From contig CAMZBA010000003.1 of NCBI GenBank assembly GCA_947304395.1, positions 1 to 64,000 of the forward strand: a stretch of DNA of 64,000 bases, written 5' to 3'. Of the stretch, positions 15,916 to 23,735 are shown in pieces. Every line of letters starts with the position of its first letter. The first letter of the stretch is position 1. Under the pieces are notes generated by a model, which worked only from the letters and a program-made list of their open reading frames with translations, was not told the DNA's origin and did no database searches. Made by a program: the position numbers and the translations under genes. The DNA is from an uncultured Candidatus Saccharibacteria bacterium (GTDB lineage: Bacteria; Patescibacteriota; Saccharimonadia; Saccharimonadales; Saccharimonadaceae).

Positions 15916-16845
15916 TTACTGCTCGCGCAGATAGGCTTCGTAATGTCGCACGAATGCATACTTGTACTCGGAAGAGCCTTTGCTGTACTTCGAGCGGAAG
16001 AATCTAATTCTTTCTTTGTTGAGCGAGATGTCGCGAATCGTATCGCCTGAATAAAGAATGGCAGCCTGCCACATCTTGACCGTTTCGCCCTCGAACACAA
16101 CATCTCTCTCGAGCGCTTCTTCTGTGAAGCCCCTAATGGTTCGCTTGTCCGAAAGAAAGATTCCCAACAAAAAATCTTCGGTCAGCATCTCCGCCGGGAC
16201 GTCCGCCATAACCGGAGTATCGTTGCACAAGCATAACGCGAGCCAGTACTCTGGCGTGCGATACTCTTCCGGAGTGATAACCAGAAATTCGTTCTTGCCG
16301 CAATTTTTTTCTGCAAAGCATCTTGCGCCCAGGATATACATTTCACGGGTTAAGATTTCCGGCTTTCTTCTGTGGACAGTATAAAACCATCCTTCGCATT
16401 CATGGCGTCGTTCGCAATACCGCATATCGATTGCGGCAAACATCGCGCACATTGCCATCTCTTCGTCGAGATATTCGTCCGGCATAATATCGAAAATATT
16501 ATGATCTTTGAACATAATATTGTAATAGTCAGCTGAAGTAGCATCTTTCCAGAACTGCCGATCAAACTGGTCGAGATGTTGCTCGATATAGTCGTAAACT
16601 GCTTTGTAGCACCCAGAGGCGTTATAGAGAAGGACCTCCTGTAATAAATTGCCAGGAACGTCCTCAACCCTCACGTTTCCGTATTTGACTTCTTCAATAT
16701 AGTAACCAGCGGTTCCTACGGCAACACTCCTCGACTTCCATTGTCCAATTCCTTTCGTGTATCCCTTCTCCCTGAACTGTTTTACCAGCTCTTTATAAGC
16801 GGGAAGTTCCTTAACATTGCTCGTGTAGTTCGGCACGAAAATCAC
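15916..16845 (-). CDS. Hypothetical protein with repeated helical units
   Basis: This 309-residue protein is not recognised with confidence. From about residue 60 it shows loosely repeated stretches built as D(V/M)PxxxL...L..., similar in feel to DUF4116-type helical repeats. It lacks a signal peptide. GTG at 16845 has a Shine-Dalgarno only 1 nt away. The in-frame GTG at 16836 has AAAGGA at a better distance, so the true start may be there. After the stop the same frame stays open for about 48 codons. Its own promoter lies upstream. Confidence 0.5.
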   Translation of the reverse strand: MIFVPNYTSNVKELPAYKELVKQFREKGYTKGIGQWKSRSVAVGTAGYYIEEVKYGNVRVEDVPGNLLQEVLLYNASGCYKAVYDYIEQHLDQFDRQFWKDATSADYYNIMFKDHNIFDIMPDEYLDEEMAMCAMFAAIDMRYCERRHECEGWFYTVHRRKPEILTREMYILGARCFAEKNCGKNEFLVITPEEYRTPEYWLALCLCNDTPVMADVPAEMLTEDFLLGIFLSDKRTIRGFTEEALERDVVFEGETVKMWQAAILYSGDTIRDISLNKERIRFFRSKYSKGSSEYKYAFVRHYEAYLREQ

Positions 16846-16897
16846 ATCCTTTCTATAATCAGAGTTTTAAGGTTCTAGCTAACAGCTATACCCTATT

Positions 16898-16926
16898 ATT
16901 ATATGATAAATACGCCAAAAAGTCAA
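16898..16926 (-). promoter_or_regulatory. Promoter of the 15916 gene
   Basis: On the minus strand TTGACT and TATAAT lie 17 nt apart. Confidence 0.7.
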
Positions 16927-16968
16927 ATATATGCAACGGCTCAACGCCTTTGCAACAAAACAAAAAAC

Positions 16969-17050
16969 AAGTCAACAAAAAATACCCTAAAGGCATTTTT
17001 TATTGACTTGGTGGGCCTTAATTAACCAGGTTTTAACGGTTTACAAAGAG
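16969..17050. repeat. Hairpin plus tRNA-Val-end-like repeat, copy D
   Basis: An AAGTCAA...TTGACTT inverted repeat (about 16969-17009) runs into the GGTGGGCCTTAATTAACC repeat (17008-17050), the best-preserved copy, ending ACAAAGAG. Confidence 0.5.
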
Positions 17051-17096
17051 TAGCCGCCAAAAAGGCCTAGTGGTGCTCCATGATATGATAAAAGAT

Positions 17097-18011
17097 ATGA
17101 ATGATTACGAATTCGGCAAACATGAGTTGCGACCCACTGACGAGAGTGCCGATTTGGATGCGGAATGGACTGAGGATTATCACTTAGACCATGCCGAAGA
17201 GATCTCCGAATTACTATTATCTATGGAGACCGAGGAGATACGTAAGCCGGAGATGGAAAAAGACGCCACCTTGAAGGCTAGCAGAATCCATGAGGAAGTA
17301 GTTTTTCATAAAGGTGAAAAATATCAAAAAATGGTATCAAGGATAAGCTCCGTTTTTGACGATGGTGGAGTAACTGTGGAAATACCAGATAACGTCAATT
17401 TGAAGGATAAGGAATATCCATTCGACTATTTAATATCTAAATGTTTGCGGTTTGACTATGATAGCAAAGAGGCTATCTGCCAAGCTGTTTCTGATGGGAT
17501 ATTTGATATTATGAATCTAGAAGAAGACGAGCGCCCAGTTTTAATGCTTGTCGCAAGCATTAATGGGAGAGTCTCTAAATATGGAAGAAGTACTAGCATT
17601 GATGATGATAAAGGTATATTAGGATGTTTTAGAGAACCGAATGGGAGATTTCGCCATGTGGATCCTCGGGCCGAGAAGAATGGCATTATTAGAATTAACT
17701 TACCTAATTTCGATGACGAACCAGACATTCGTGACATTCTAGCGACATTGCAACACGAGTGCTTCCATGCTTATCAATTCAATTGTAGACGCGGTACAAT
17801 GCCAATTGAGACCGTACGTGATTTAGCTATGACGGCTGCGTATAGTTATGGTTATAACCAATATATTAGCTCTGAAAATGATTATGAGGGTTATTATGAG
17901 CAAGGGTACGAAAGTTCGGCTAGAAGCTTCTCCGCTCAACTAACACGGGCTACTGATATTGTAATCACGGAAGCAATAAAACAAGCAATGAAAGGAGATG
18001 CGAATGAATAA
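17097..18011 (+). CDS. Putative HExxH metallopeptidase
   Basis: The roughly 304-residue protein has LQHECFHAYQF (HExxH) near residue 220 and a downstream YYEQGYESSARSF helix that could provide the third metal ligand. The N-terminal third is strongly acidic. No signal peptide is seen. The family is unknown to me. I prefer the ATG at 17097: an extended -10 (TGA-TATGAT, 17084-17089) ends 7 nt before it. GTG codons at 17070 and 17073 are alternatives. It overlaps the next gene by 8 nt. Confidence 0.5.
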   Translation: MNDYEFGKHELRPTDESADLDAEWTEDYHLDHAEEISELLLSMETEEIRKPEMEKDATLKASRIHEEVVFHKGEKYQKMVSRISSVFDDGGVTVEIPDNVNLKDKEYPFDYLISKCLRFDYDSKEAICQAVSDGIFDIMNLEEDERPVLMLVASINGRVSKYGRSTSIDDDKGILGCFREPNGRFRHVDPRAEKNGIIRINLPNFDDEPDIRDILATLQHECFHAYQFNCRRGTMPIETVRDLAMTAAYSYGYNQYISSENDYEGYYEQGYESSARSFSAQLTRATDIVITEAIKQAMKGDANE

Positions 18012-18300
18012 AAACAAGGTATTAGATTATTGCACCAAAGAGCTACGAGTATCTCCTGAAGAGGCCGAGCGTCTTTTTAAAAAAGTTTCGAAGTATGAGG
18101 ACATTTACTCGGAATTTTTAAGCTGGATTGATAATCGAAAATATACAAATGGAATAACAGTTGGAGGCTATTCTAGTGAACAAATCTATGAATTGGCACC
18201 AGGCCTAAGCGGTATAGGAGTTTATAATTTTATGGTAACCTTACGGGATAATCCTGAACTTGCAAGAGAAATTATCCAATCTGGTTTTAAAACGCAATAA
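18004..18300 (+). CDS. Small hypothetical partner protein
   Basis: The 98-residue protein is predicted to be helical and soluble, and I do not recognise it. AAAGGAG lies 6 nt before the ATG at 18004, which decides against an ATG at 17998 that touches the ribosome binding site. The overlap with the metallopeptidase gene suggests translational coupling and a shared job, such as an accessory or inhibitor. Confidence 0.55.
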   Translation: MNKNKVLDYCTKELRVSPEEAERLFKKVSKYEDIYSEFLSWIDNRKYTNGITVGGYSSEQIYELAPGLSGIGVYNFMVTLRDNPELAREIIQSGFKTQ

Positions 18301-18311
18301 GAATTAGCCAT

Positions 18312-18375
18312 TGTTTAGGGATTTAACAGACGTTTATGGGCTAGCAAATAGTTGAAAATTATTCCATAAACCGTT
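18312..18375. repeat. Type A repeat and inverted repeat beside tRNA-Val
   Basis: TTTAGGGATTTAACAGAC matches stretches near 11338, 11915 and 12935. It is followed by GTTTATGG...CCATAAAC, an inverted repeat ending at the tRNA. Confidence 0.45.
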
Positions 18376-18452
18376 TGGTGGGCCTTACTGGGCTTGAACC
18401 AGTGACCTTACGAATGTGAATCGTACGCTCTAGCCAACTGAGCTAAAGGCCC
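18376..18452 (-). tRNA. tRNA-Val (CAC)
   Basis: A complete 77-nt cloverleaf with encoded CCA. The acceptor is GGGCCTT/AAGGCCC, the anticodon stem is TACGA/TCGTA with loop TTCACAT (anticodon CAC), and the T arm has GGTTCAAGCC. Confidence 0.93.
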
Positions 18453-18497
18453 ATAGCCAAATTATACCATAAAACAGATCGATGCATAAAGATTGCA

Positions 18498-18526
18498 TTG
18501 ACATGCGTATAGAAACATGGTACAAT
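18498..18526 (+). promoter_or_regulatory. Promoter with a 135-nt leader
   Basis: TTGACA (18498-18503), 17-nt spacer, extended TGG-TACAAT (18521-18526). The leader contains an AAGGAG site followed by a possible leader peptide beginning TTG near 18595 and ending after eight codons. Confidence 0.7.
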
Positions 18527-18668
18527 ATAGTCATGCTGAGCGATCAGCATTATATTTTGTTGAAAAAACTAGTTCTTTAAGAAAGGAGATTACTTGCTTT
18601 TTCTTTCGTCCCTCACCTAGAGGGCTTCATATAGATTTGTCAACCACAGATTCTGATAGGAGGAATAT

Positions 18669-19517
18669 ATGGGAACAATCAGAATAAACAAGTTGCCATT
18701 GGAGCCTAGAACTCGAACAAACATCGGGAAACTCGGCGTGTACAAAGCAGTGTTCTTAGCCCTCTGTATTGCTCATGGCAACATGGATCCCAAGGACCAC
18801 CCTCCGAAGAAGCTTCTGGACTTAAAGAGCATCGCCTCTCTGGCGAAAGCTCTTGAAGAAAATGGCTTCGTTCGGCATGAGCTCGACCGAACTTTCGCAT
18901 TCGGCTCTCTGTATACGGCGATATATCACGAGATTGCACCGAATCTTCCCCGGCAACCATGGGATCTGCTTTCGCCCGTATCGCACTCGCGGAACGAGCA
19001 GGATTACCAGATGGCGGTTGGGCGCTACGGGAACCTCCATTCGATATCGGAAGAGGAATACCGTGGAGCCATAGATGAGATTTCCGATGCATCTGCGCCG
19101 TATATAGCAACCATCATTGGGCTTCGGTACGGGCTTCGAGGCGGGAAAAGATATACGACTGAGGAGATTTTGCAAGGTCTTGGCGAGACCGCCTTTACGG
19201 CGATATTCTTGGAAGAGGCTCTCAGTGGCGAAGCGGTGCTGAACAACTTGAGGCGTAGCAGCGTATTGCGCCGCCTGGCCGGTGAAGATCCAATTATCGG
19301 CTATGGTTATTCGAAGCATGTTAAGCTTGACGCATCGACTCCGCTTCGTAACCTGTTCATAAGCTTTCCGGCCAGAGACCGCCTCCTGAAGGCCGGCTAC
19401 GAGACTGTTGGCGACATTGATGGGAAGACGAAAGACGAACTTCGTCGCATGGTCCCGGGGATCCTGGTTAGGGAAGCCGAGGAAATCGTGAGGTTTCTGG
19501 GAACTTTCGACGAATGA
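18669..19517 (+). CDS. Protein with sigma-4-like and RNA polymerase alpha-CTD-like regions
   Basis: The 282-residue protein ends (about 222-280) in a helix-hairpin-helix segment (LFISFPARDRLLKAGYETV, then IDGKTKDELRRMVPGI) resembling the DNA-binding alpha C-terminal domain. Before it, residues about 145-195 contain IGLRYGLRGGKRYTTEEIL, similar in spacing to sigma region 4. The N-terminal part is unrecognised. A transcription-related, DNA-binding role is inferred. TAGGAGG precedes the ATG, and promoter and terminator are its own. The protein at 30766 has a similar C-terminal fold. Confidence 0.5.
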   Translation: MGTIRINKLPLEPRTRTNIGKLGVYKAVFLALCIAHGNMDPKDHPPKKLLDLKSIASLAKALEENGFVRHELDRTFAFGSLYTAIYHEIAPNLPRQPWDLLSPVSHSRNEQDYQMAVGRYGNLHSISEEEYRGAIDEISDASAPYIATIIGLRYGLRGGKRYTTEEILQGLGETAFTAIFLEEALSGEAVLNNLRRSSVLRRLAGEDPIIGYGYSKHVKLDASTPLRNLFISFPARDRLLKAGYETVGDIDGKTKDELRRMVPGILVREAEEIVRFLGTFDE

Positions 19518-19548
19518 AATAAAGCTACTCCTGGTCCGTTAGTCGGAC

Positions 19549-19577
19549 GCCCCCAACGATAGTTGGGGGCTTTTTCT
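19549..19577 (+). terminator. Terminator of the alpha-CTD-like gene
   Basis: A perfect GCCCCCAAC/GTTGGGGGC hairpin with a 4-nt loop and a T run. Confidence 0.85.
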
Positions 19578-19658
19578 TGGAATTCACTTACAACCCTTGC
19601 GCAATGATTGGCTCGGTCTGCACTACGATTGACAAAATAGTAAAACTGATAATATTCA

Positions 19659-19686
19659 CCGCGCTCTCATCATGGGCGCGGTTTTT
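19659..19686 (+). terminator. Terminator-like hairpin in the leader of the 19818 gene
   Basis: CCGCGC pairs with GCGCGG and is followed by TTTTTCTT. A TTGACA at 19629-19634 lies just upstream, although its -10 is poor. The hairpin could attenuate transcription of the gene at 19818. A CGGAG/CTCCG hairpin also lies in the leader. Confidence 0.5.
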
Positions 19687-19817
19687 CTTATGTCATAAAA
19701 ACTATCTGGTTATGCTTGTTAGTCGTATTGTTGAAATGCTACCATTACGGTGTAACTTTTATGTCTCTTTAATACGGAGGCATTAGTCTCCGAGAAATCT
19801 TCAAAAGGAGGAAAGAT

Positions 19818-20618
19818 ATGCACCTTGAAGAGAACCATATTATATGCGAATCCTTAGAGATAAGAAAGATGAGCTGCTGGATGCCCTATTACTACTCCAC
19901 TGGTTACGCGCGCTTAGCTAGGCAGCCTAAGCCTAAAACGATTAAGTGCACATTCAACGGTCAGCCCCTTGAGTATGACGACTTCGACCCTTATGAGCGG
20001 ATACTCTACTTTTCAATCGAAAAGGCTTTCTATTTCGACAGAGTGCGAGAAGAAGCAGGAGACGATAATTTACTCGTAAAAGTTGAGTACGTCGAATCTC
20101 CGCCGCTCGAAATAAAGACAGAAGACGTCGATACGGTTGAGGGTATCAAGAAGGTTCTGGATGATGATCTGGCTGGCCTGTACAAATTAATAAAGGAGCG
20201 GATGTGGCTTGCGAAGTATGGCAACAATGGAGAATTTATGGCTCTGCATGAGTTTATCCTCTTTGGGGGACGGATCAAGTTGACATCGAATGGGAGAGTT
20301 CACTATATCATGATAGACAACAAAAACACTGCCGAAGGCCGAGTGTTGACGCTGTCTGGTTGCGGAGATGTGATGACGTGGGCGGACTTCTCGGGCAAAC
20401 TTGAGCGTATCGGGGCGCACTGGAGTGAGACAGGTCAGGCAATCCCCTCCGAAAAAGACAGGTGCCCTATTTGTGGGGATAGCTTTACCTTAAAAGATAT
20501 CAGGTATGGAACGATCGAGTGTGACTCATGCATGAATGCTCTACTTCATGGCTACTCCCACAACGACTGTTGGGCGGCGTATAAGGAGATACCCAGAATA
20601 CGAAGGAAGAAACGGTAA
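19818..20618 (+). CDS. Hypothetical protein with a C-terminal zinc-ribbon-like Cys cluster
   Basis: The 266-residue protein is not recognised. Residues about 215-245 carry CPICG...CDSC spaced like a zinc ribbon, followed by HNDC. The N-terminal two thirds look like mixed alpha/beta with acidic loops. The tail is very basic (RIRRKKR), which fits nucleic-acid binding. AAAGGAGG lies 8 nt before the ATG. It has its own terminator and perhaps an attenuated promoter upstream. Confidence 0.5.
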   Translation: MHLEENHIICESLEIRKMSCWMPYYYSTGYARLARQPKPKTIKCTFNGQPLEYDDFDPYERILYFSIEKAFYFDRVREEAGDDNLLVKVEYVESPPLEIKTEDVDTVEGIKKVLDDDLAGLYKLIKERMWLAKYGNNGEFMALHEFILFGGRIKLTSNGRVHYIMIDNKNTAEGRVLTLSGCGDVMTWADFSGKLERIGAHWSETGQAIPSEKDRCPICGDSFTLKDIRYGTIECDSCMNALLHGYSHNDCWAAYKEIPRIRRKKR

Positions 20619-20629
20619 TATGGTTTTAC

Positions 20630-20655
20630 GCCCCAGAGCTAGCTCTGGGGCTTTT
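20630..20655 (+). terminator. Terminator of the zinc-ribbon gene
   Basis: A GCCCCAGAGCT/AGCTCTGGGGC palindrome is followed by TTTT. Confidence 0.75.
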
Positions 20656-20717
20656 GCTAGGTTGGCTACCTCTAGTGACTATGGCAAAACGCCATAAAAG
20701 ATGTTAAAATATTACAA

Positions 20718-21746
20718 ATGAATCTGGAAGTCGATTTTGATGCATTAAATAATGAACGTCAAGAGCTGACGGACTTTTTGAGCCAGCCAAGCGCTTACGC
20801 TGACCCGAATTTTGCTGCTAAAAATCGCCGTCTCCAAGAAGTGGGCGAACTTATTCAGCTTGGCAAAAAGCGCCAGCAACTCATCGATGACCTCAAAGAA
20901 GCCGAGGGTGACCCCGAACTCGCCGAGATGAAGCCTGACCTCGAAAGAGAACTCCAGGAAACAGAAACCAAACTTGCTGAAATGCTTATTCCAAAGGATC
21001 CTAACGACGACAAACCGGCCATTATCGAGATTCGCGCCGGTGCAGGGGGTGATGAAGCTAGTCTCTTTGCTGGCGACCTCTATCGTATGTATCTTAGATA
21101 TGCCGAAACGCATGATTTGAAGGTGGAACTTCAATCAGAATCCGTAAATGACGCCGGTGGCTACAAAGAAGTCATCTTTCGCGTTACTGGCGACCAACCT
21201 TATGGCAAGCTCAAGTTTGAAGGTGGTGTACATCGCGTTCAGCGCGTTCCAGTGACCGAATCTCAGGGGCGCATTCATACTAGCACTGCCACCGTGGCGG
21301 TTCTACCAGAAGCAGAAGAGCAAGATCTCGAAATAAAGCCTGAGGATCTTCGTATTGATATCTACCGCGCTGGCGGTCATGGTGGACAGGGCGTAAATAC
21401 TACCGATTCGGCCGTGCGCATTACTCACCTTCCGACTGGTATTGTCGTGACAATGCAGGATGAGCGCTCTCAGCAACAGAACCGCCTCCGCGCCATGACT
21501 ATTCTGCGCAGTCGTCTCTTAGAGCAAAAAATCGCCGAAGACCGCGCTAAGGCATCCGATGCGCGCAAGTCCCTAATTGGCACCGGCGATCGTTCAGAGA
21601 AGATTCGCACCTACAACTACCCCCAAGATCGCATTACTGATCATCGTATTCACTATAGTCGTAGCAATATTTCTGCCGCTATGAATGGCGATATTGAAGA
21701 TATAATTGAGGCGCTTACCGCCCATGAACGTGAGCTCTTGGCTTAA
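20718..21746 (+). CDS. prfA: Peptide chain release factor 1
   Basis: The 342-residue protein has the hydrolysis motif GGQ ([15 protein letters not shown]) near residue 220. The stop-codon-reading tripeptide region [17 protein letters not shown] is near 175 and carries PVT in place of the commoner PAT. It reads UAA and UAG and releases the finished peptide. An extended -10 (TGT-TAAAAT, 20705-20710) ends 7 nt before the ATG, so the mRNA is probably leaderless. The next gene, prmC, overlaps its end, as in many bacteria. Length is normal for the family. Confidence 0.95.
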   Translation: MNLEVDFDALNNERQELTDFLSQPSAYADPNFAAKNRRLQEVGELIQLGKKRQQLIDDLKEAEGDPELAEMKPDLERELQETETKLAEMLIPKDPNDDKPAIIEIRAGAGGDEASLFAGDLYRMYLRYAETHDLKVELQSESVNDAGGYKEVIFRVTGDQPYGKLKFEGGVHRVQRVPVTESQGRIHTSTATVAVLPEAEEQDLEIKPEDLRIDIYRAGGHGGQGVNTTDSAVRITHLPTGIVVTMQDERSQQQNRLRAMTILRSRLLEQKIAEDRAKASDARKSLIGTGDRSEKIRTYNYPQDRITDHRIHYSRSNISAAMNGDIEDIIEALTAHERELLA

Positions 21747-22518
21747 AGAGTCGCCTATCCAAAGATTAGACTCGGAGTTAATTATTGCTCATATTTTAGG
21801 TAAAGAGCGATCTTTTTTGCATGCTCATCCGGAATATGAGTTTAGCAAGACTGAGTTGGCTCAAATAAGAGCCGCCACGGAGCGTCGCGCTTCTGGCGAG
21901 CCGCTAGCGTATATTCTGGGCTATAAAGAGTTCTATGGACGTATCTTTAAGGTTACGAAAGATACACTCATTCCTCGCCCGGAGACGGAGGCTTTGGTTA
22001 TAGAGGCGATTTCTCTTCGACCTAAAAGTATACTTGATGTTGGTACCGGCAGTGGTTGCATTGCCGTTACGCTCTTTCGGGAGCTCCCTAATGCTTCAAT
22101 TGATGCAATAGATATCTCGGAGTCTGCTCTGGCGGTCGCTAGGGAAAATGCCCAAAAACACCACGCTCAAATCGCCTTTATGCAATCTGACCTACTGAGT
22201 AGTCTCCGCAGGGTACAAAAATACGACCTAATTATCGCAAATCTCCCCTACGTAGACAAAAACTGGACTTGGCTGGGCGCCGAACTCTCTTTTGAGCCGG
22301 AATCGGCCTTGTTTGCGGAAGATGGTGGCCTCGAGTTAATCAAAAAAATCATCTTACAAGCTCCGAGCCATCTGAACTCGCACGGATACCTGCTCTTGGA
22401 GGCAGACCAAATCCAACATCAAACCATCATAGATTTTGCCCAAAAAAGTGGCCATTTCGAGAGTGTCAAAAAGGCCGATGAAAAGTCGGCTTTGGCACTG
22501 GTCTTGCGGTTGCGTTAG
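21724..22518 (+). CDS. prmC: Release factor glutamine methyltransferase
   Basis: The 264-residue enzyme methylates the Gln of the release-factor GGQ motif using S-adenosylmethionine. The SAM site [15 protein letters not shown] is at about residue 100. The N-terminal domain carries the typical [19 protein letters not shown] and [11 protein letters not shown] stretches. The catalytic NPPY motif reads NLPY (about residue 174), an unusual substitution at the second position. The ATG at 21724 lies inside the end of prfA, so the two are likely coupled. Its 3' end overlaps a convergent gene by about 50 nt. Confidence 0.9.
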   Translation: MNVSSWLKESPIQRLDSELIIAHILGKERSFLHAHPEYEFSKTELAQIRAATERRASGEPLAYILGYKEFYGRIFKVTKDTLIPRPETEALVIEAISLRPKSILDVGTGSGCIAVTLFRELPNASIDAIDISESALAVARENAQKHHAQIAFMQSDLLSSLRRVQKYDLIIANLPYVDKNWTWLGAELSFEPESALFAEDGGLELIKKIILQAPSHLNSHGYLLLEADQIQHQTIIDFAQKSGHFESVKKADEKSALALVLRLR

Positions 22519-22909
22519 CGGCACCGCTAATGCGCGGTTGCACTCCACCCGTACTGGCGTTACCGAAGCGCAGATTGGAGCGAGTGTGTGTATTAAATCT
22601 GTGCTGGGCGGCCATTTCGGCACTTGATGTTCGGCCGTATCCAGGACGTTTCTCGGCGGATTTTGTCTCTTGAAGCGCTCTTGCCTCGTCTGCATTTAAC
22701 GCCTTAGGGTATTTGTTGCGTTTTTGGCCGATCATAGAACGACTATAGGCGCCACCCTGAGAGCTTAGGCCTTGCGTTTGGCGAGAGTTAACGCTAGTGC
22801 CTCTGTTGCTAAAGCCGCCATTATTGCTAGCATTAATGGCGCCAGCGGTATGTGTATCGCTAGCCGTAGCCCCCGTGATACGGCCAATCATTTTACTATT
22901 AAATGCCAT
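22466..22909 (-). CDS. Low-complexity basic hypothetical protein
   Basis: The 147-residue protein is rich in Ala, Gly, Ser, Asn, Arg and Thr, has no clear hydrophobic core and is probably disordered. I do not recognise it. A TAGAAT box (complement of 22919-22924) ends 9 nt before the ATG, and AGGAATAAG could act as a weak ribosome binding site. Its C-terminal end runs antisense into prmC for about 50 nt. Confidence 0.45.
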   Translation of the reverse strand: MAFNSKMIGRITGATASDTHTAGAINASNNGGFSNRGTSVNSRQTQGLSSQGGAYSRSMIGQKRNKYPKALNADEARALQETKSAEKRPGYGRTSSAEMAAQHRFNTHTRSNLRFGNASTGGVQPRISGAANATARPVPKPTFHRPF

Positions 22910-22988
22910 CTTATTCCTATTCTAGCACACACTTAAATGCTTATGGATAACATATTTTTTGCTAAAGGTAAATTACTATATAAAACTA

Positions 22989-23017
22989 TTGACAAAATGC
23001 AAAATCCTTGATATAAT
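22989..23017 (+). promoter_or_regulatory. Consensus promoter with a 240-nt leader
   Basis: TTGACA (22989-22994), 17-nt spacer, TATAAT (23012-23017). It appears to drive the two membrane/secreted genes at 23267 and 23736. Confidence 0.75.
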
Positions 23018-23021
23018 AATC

Positions 23022-23165
23022 ACAGCTAATTGCAAGTACTGCGAAAAGTTTGGCAAGAGGAGTAGTGTTAACAAATCAGATCATTACTGTGTAAAACCGC
23101 AACATTACACAGTAGACGGTATTTTAGAATGGTTTTTGAAGCTTGACCATTCACCGTCGCCATAG
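23022..23165 (+). pseudogene. Fragment of a Cys-cluster protein in the leader
   Basis: A frame lacking a proper start after the promoter reads NCKYCEKF, later DHYCVKP and GILEWFLKL, ending at 23165. The C-x2-C ... YC ... G-I-x-W-x-L spacing resembles the modules of the protein at 1687-2070. It is probably a remnant cut by the promoter insertion. A small GCCC-TTCG-GGGC hairpin with a T run follows at about 23165-23195. Confidence 0.4.
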
Positions 23166-23266
23166 AGCCCTTCGGGGGGCAATAGTTTTTTGTTAACTCC
23201 CCCTCAGTGGCAATAAGAGGGGATATAGTCACACATGCCGCGAAAGGAGCGGCAGAAGGAGGAAGT

Positions 23267-23710
23267 ATGGCAACAGTAACTAATTTTTCTTCTCTCGATG
23301 ATTTTAACCAGTTTGTCAGCGGCGCTGTCGCTGCAGGCACCAAGGCCACGAATGATTACACCAGCGGCGCTGTCGCAGCTGGCGTCAAGGCCACGAATGA
23401 TCATACTGATGATGTTGTTACCCGGGCCCAGGCAAAGCTTGAAGACTTCATCACCGGCCAGAATGCGTCCGTGATCGATAACAACAATAAGAACACGGCA
23501 AAGATCCTGAAGAACCTGTATCTCGGCAAGGAGCCGTGGATCTGGGTAGTCTTTGCCCTGCTGTTCGCGGCGGTATTTACTGTCGTATGTTTCTACGTCG
23601 CGAAACCAATCGCGTGGGTACCCATGAAAGTGTTTTTGGGAGTGCTCGCCGGCCTGGTCCCGTGCCTGGTTGTTCAGGCGTCTCCCATTGCGAACAAACA
23701 GCAGCCCTGA
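23267..23710 (+). CDS. Small membrane protein with a 15-residue tandem repeat
   Basis: The 147-residue protein has two consecutive copies of SGAVAAG(T/V)KATND near residues 16-45, then a helical region and two hydrophobic helices (about 92-113 and 120-138), so it should be anchored by a C-terminal hairpin. I do not recognise it. AAGGAGGAAG precedes the ATG. It is followed after 25 nt by a secreted protein gene, so the two probably work together at the envelope. Confidence 0.55.
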   Translation: MATVTNFSSLDDFNQFVSGAVAAGTKATNDYTSGAVAAGVKATNDHTDDVVTRAQAKLEDFITGQNASVIDNNNKNTAKILKNLYLGKEPWIWVVFALLFAAVFTVVCFYVAKPIAWVPMKVFLGVLAGLVPCLVVQASPIANKQQP

Positions 23711-23735
23711 ATCGGCTTGAATGGAGGTGAAAAAT

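Noticed and set aside
15666-16103. Minus-strand frame partly overlapping the 15916 gene
   Set aside because: It crosses a terminator and overlaps the better-supported gene in another frame.
19577-19786. Plus-strand 69-codon frame between two cassettes
   Set aside because: It runs through the terminator hairpin and leader of the 19818 gene and has no ribosome binding site.
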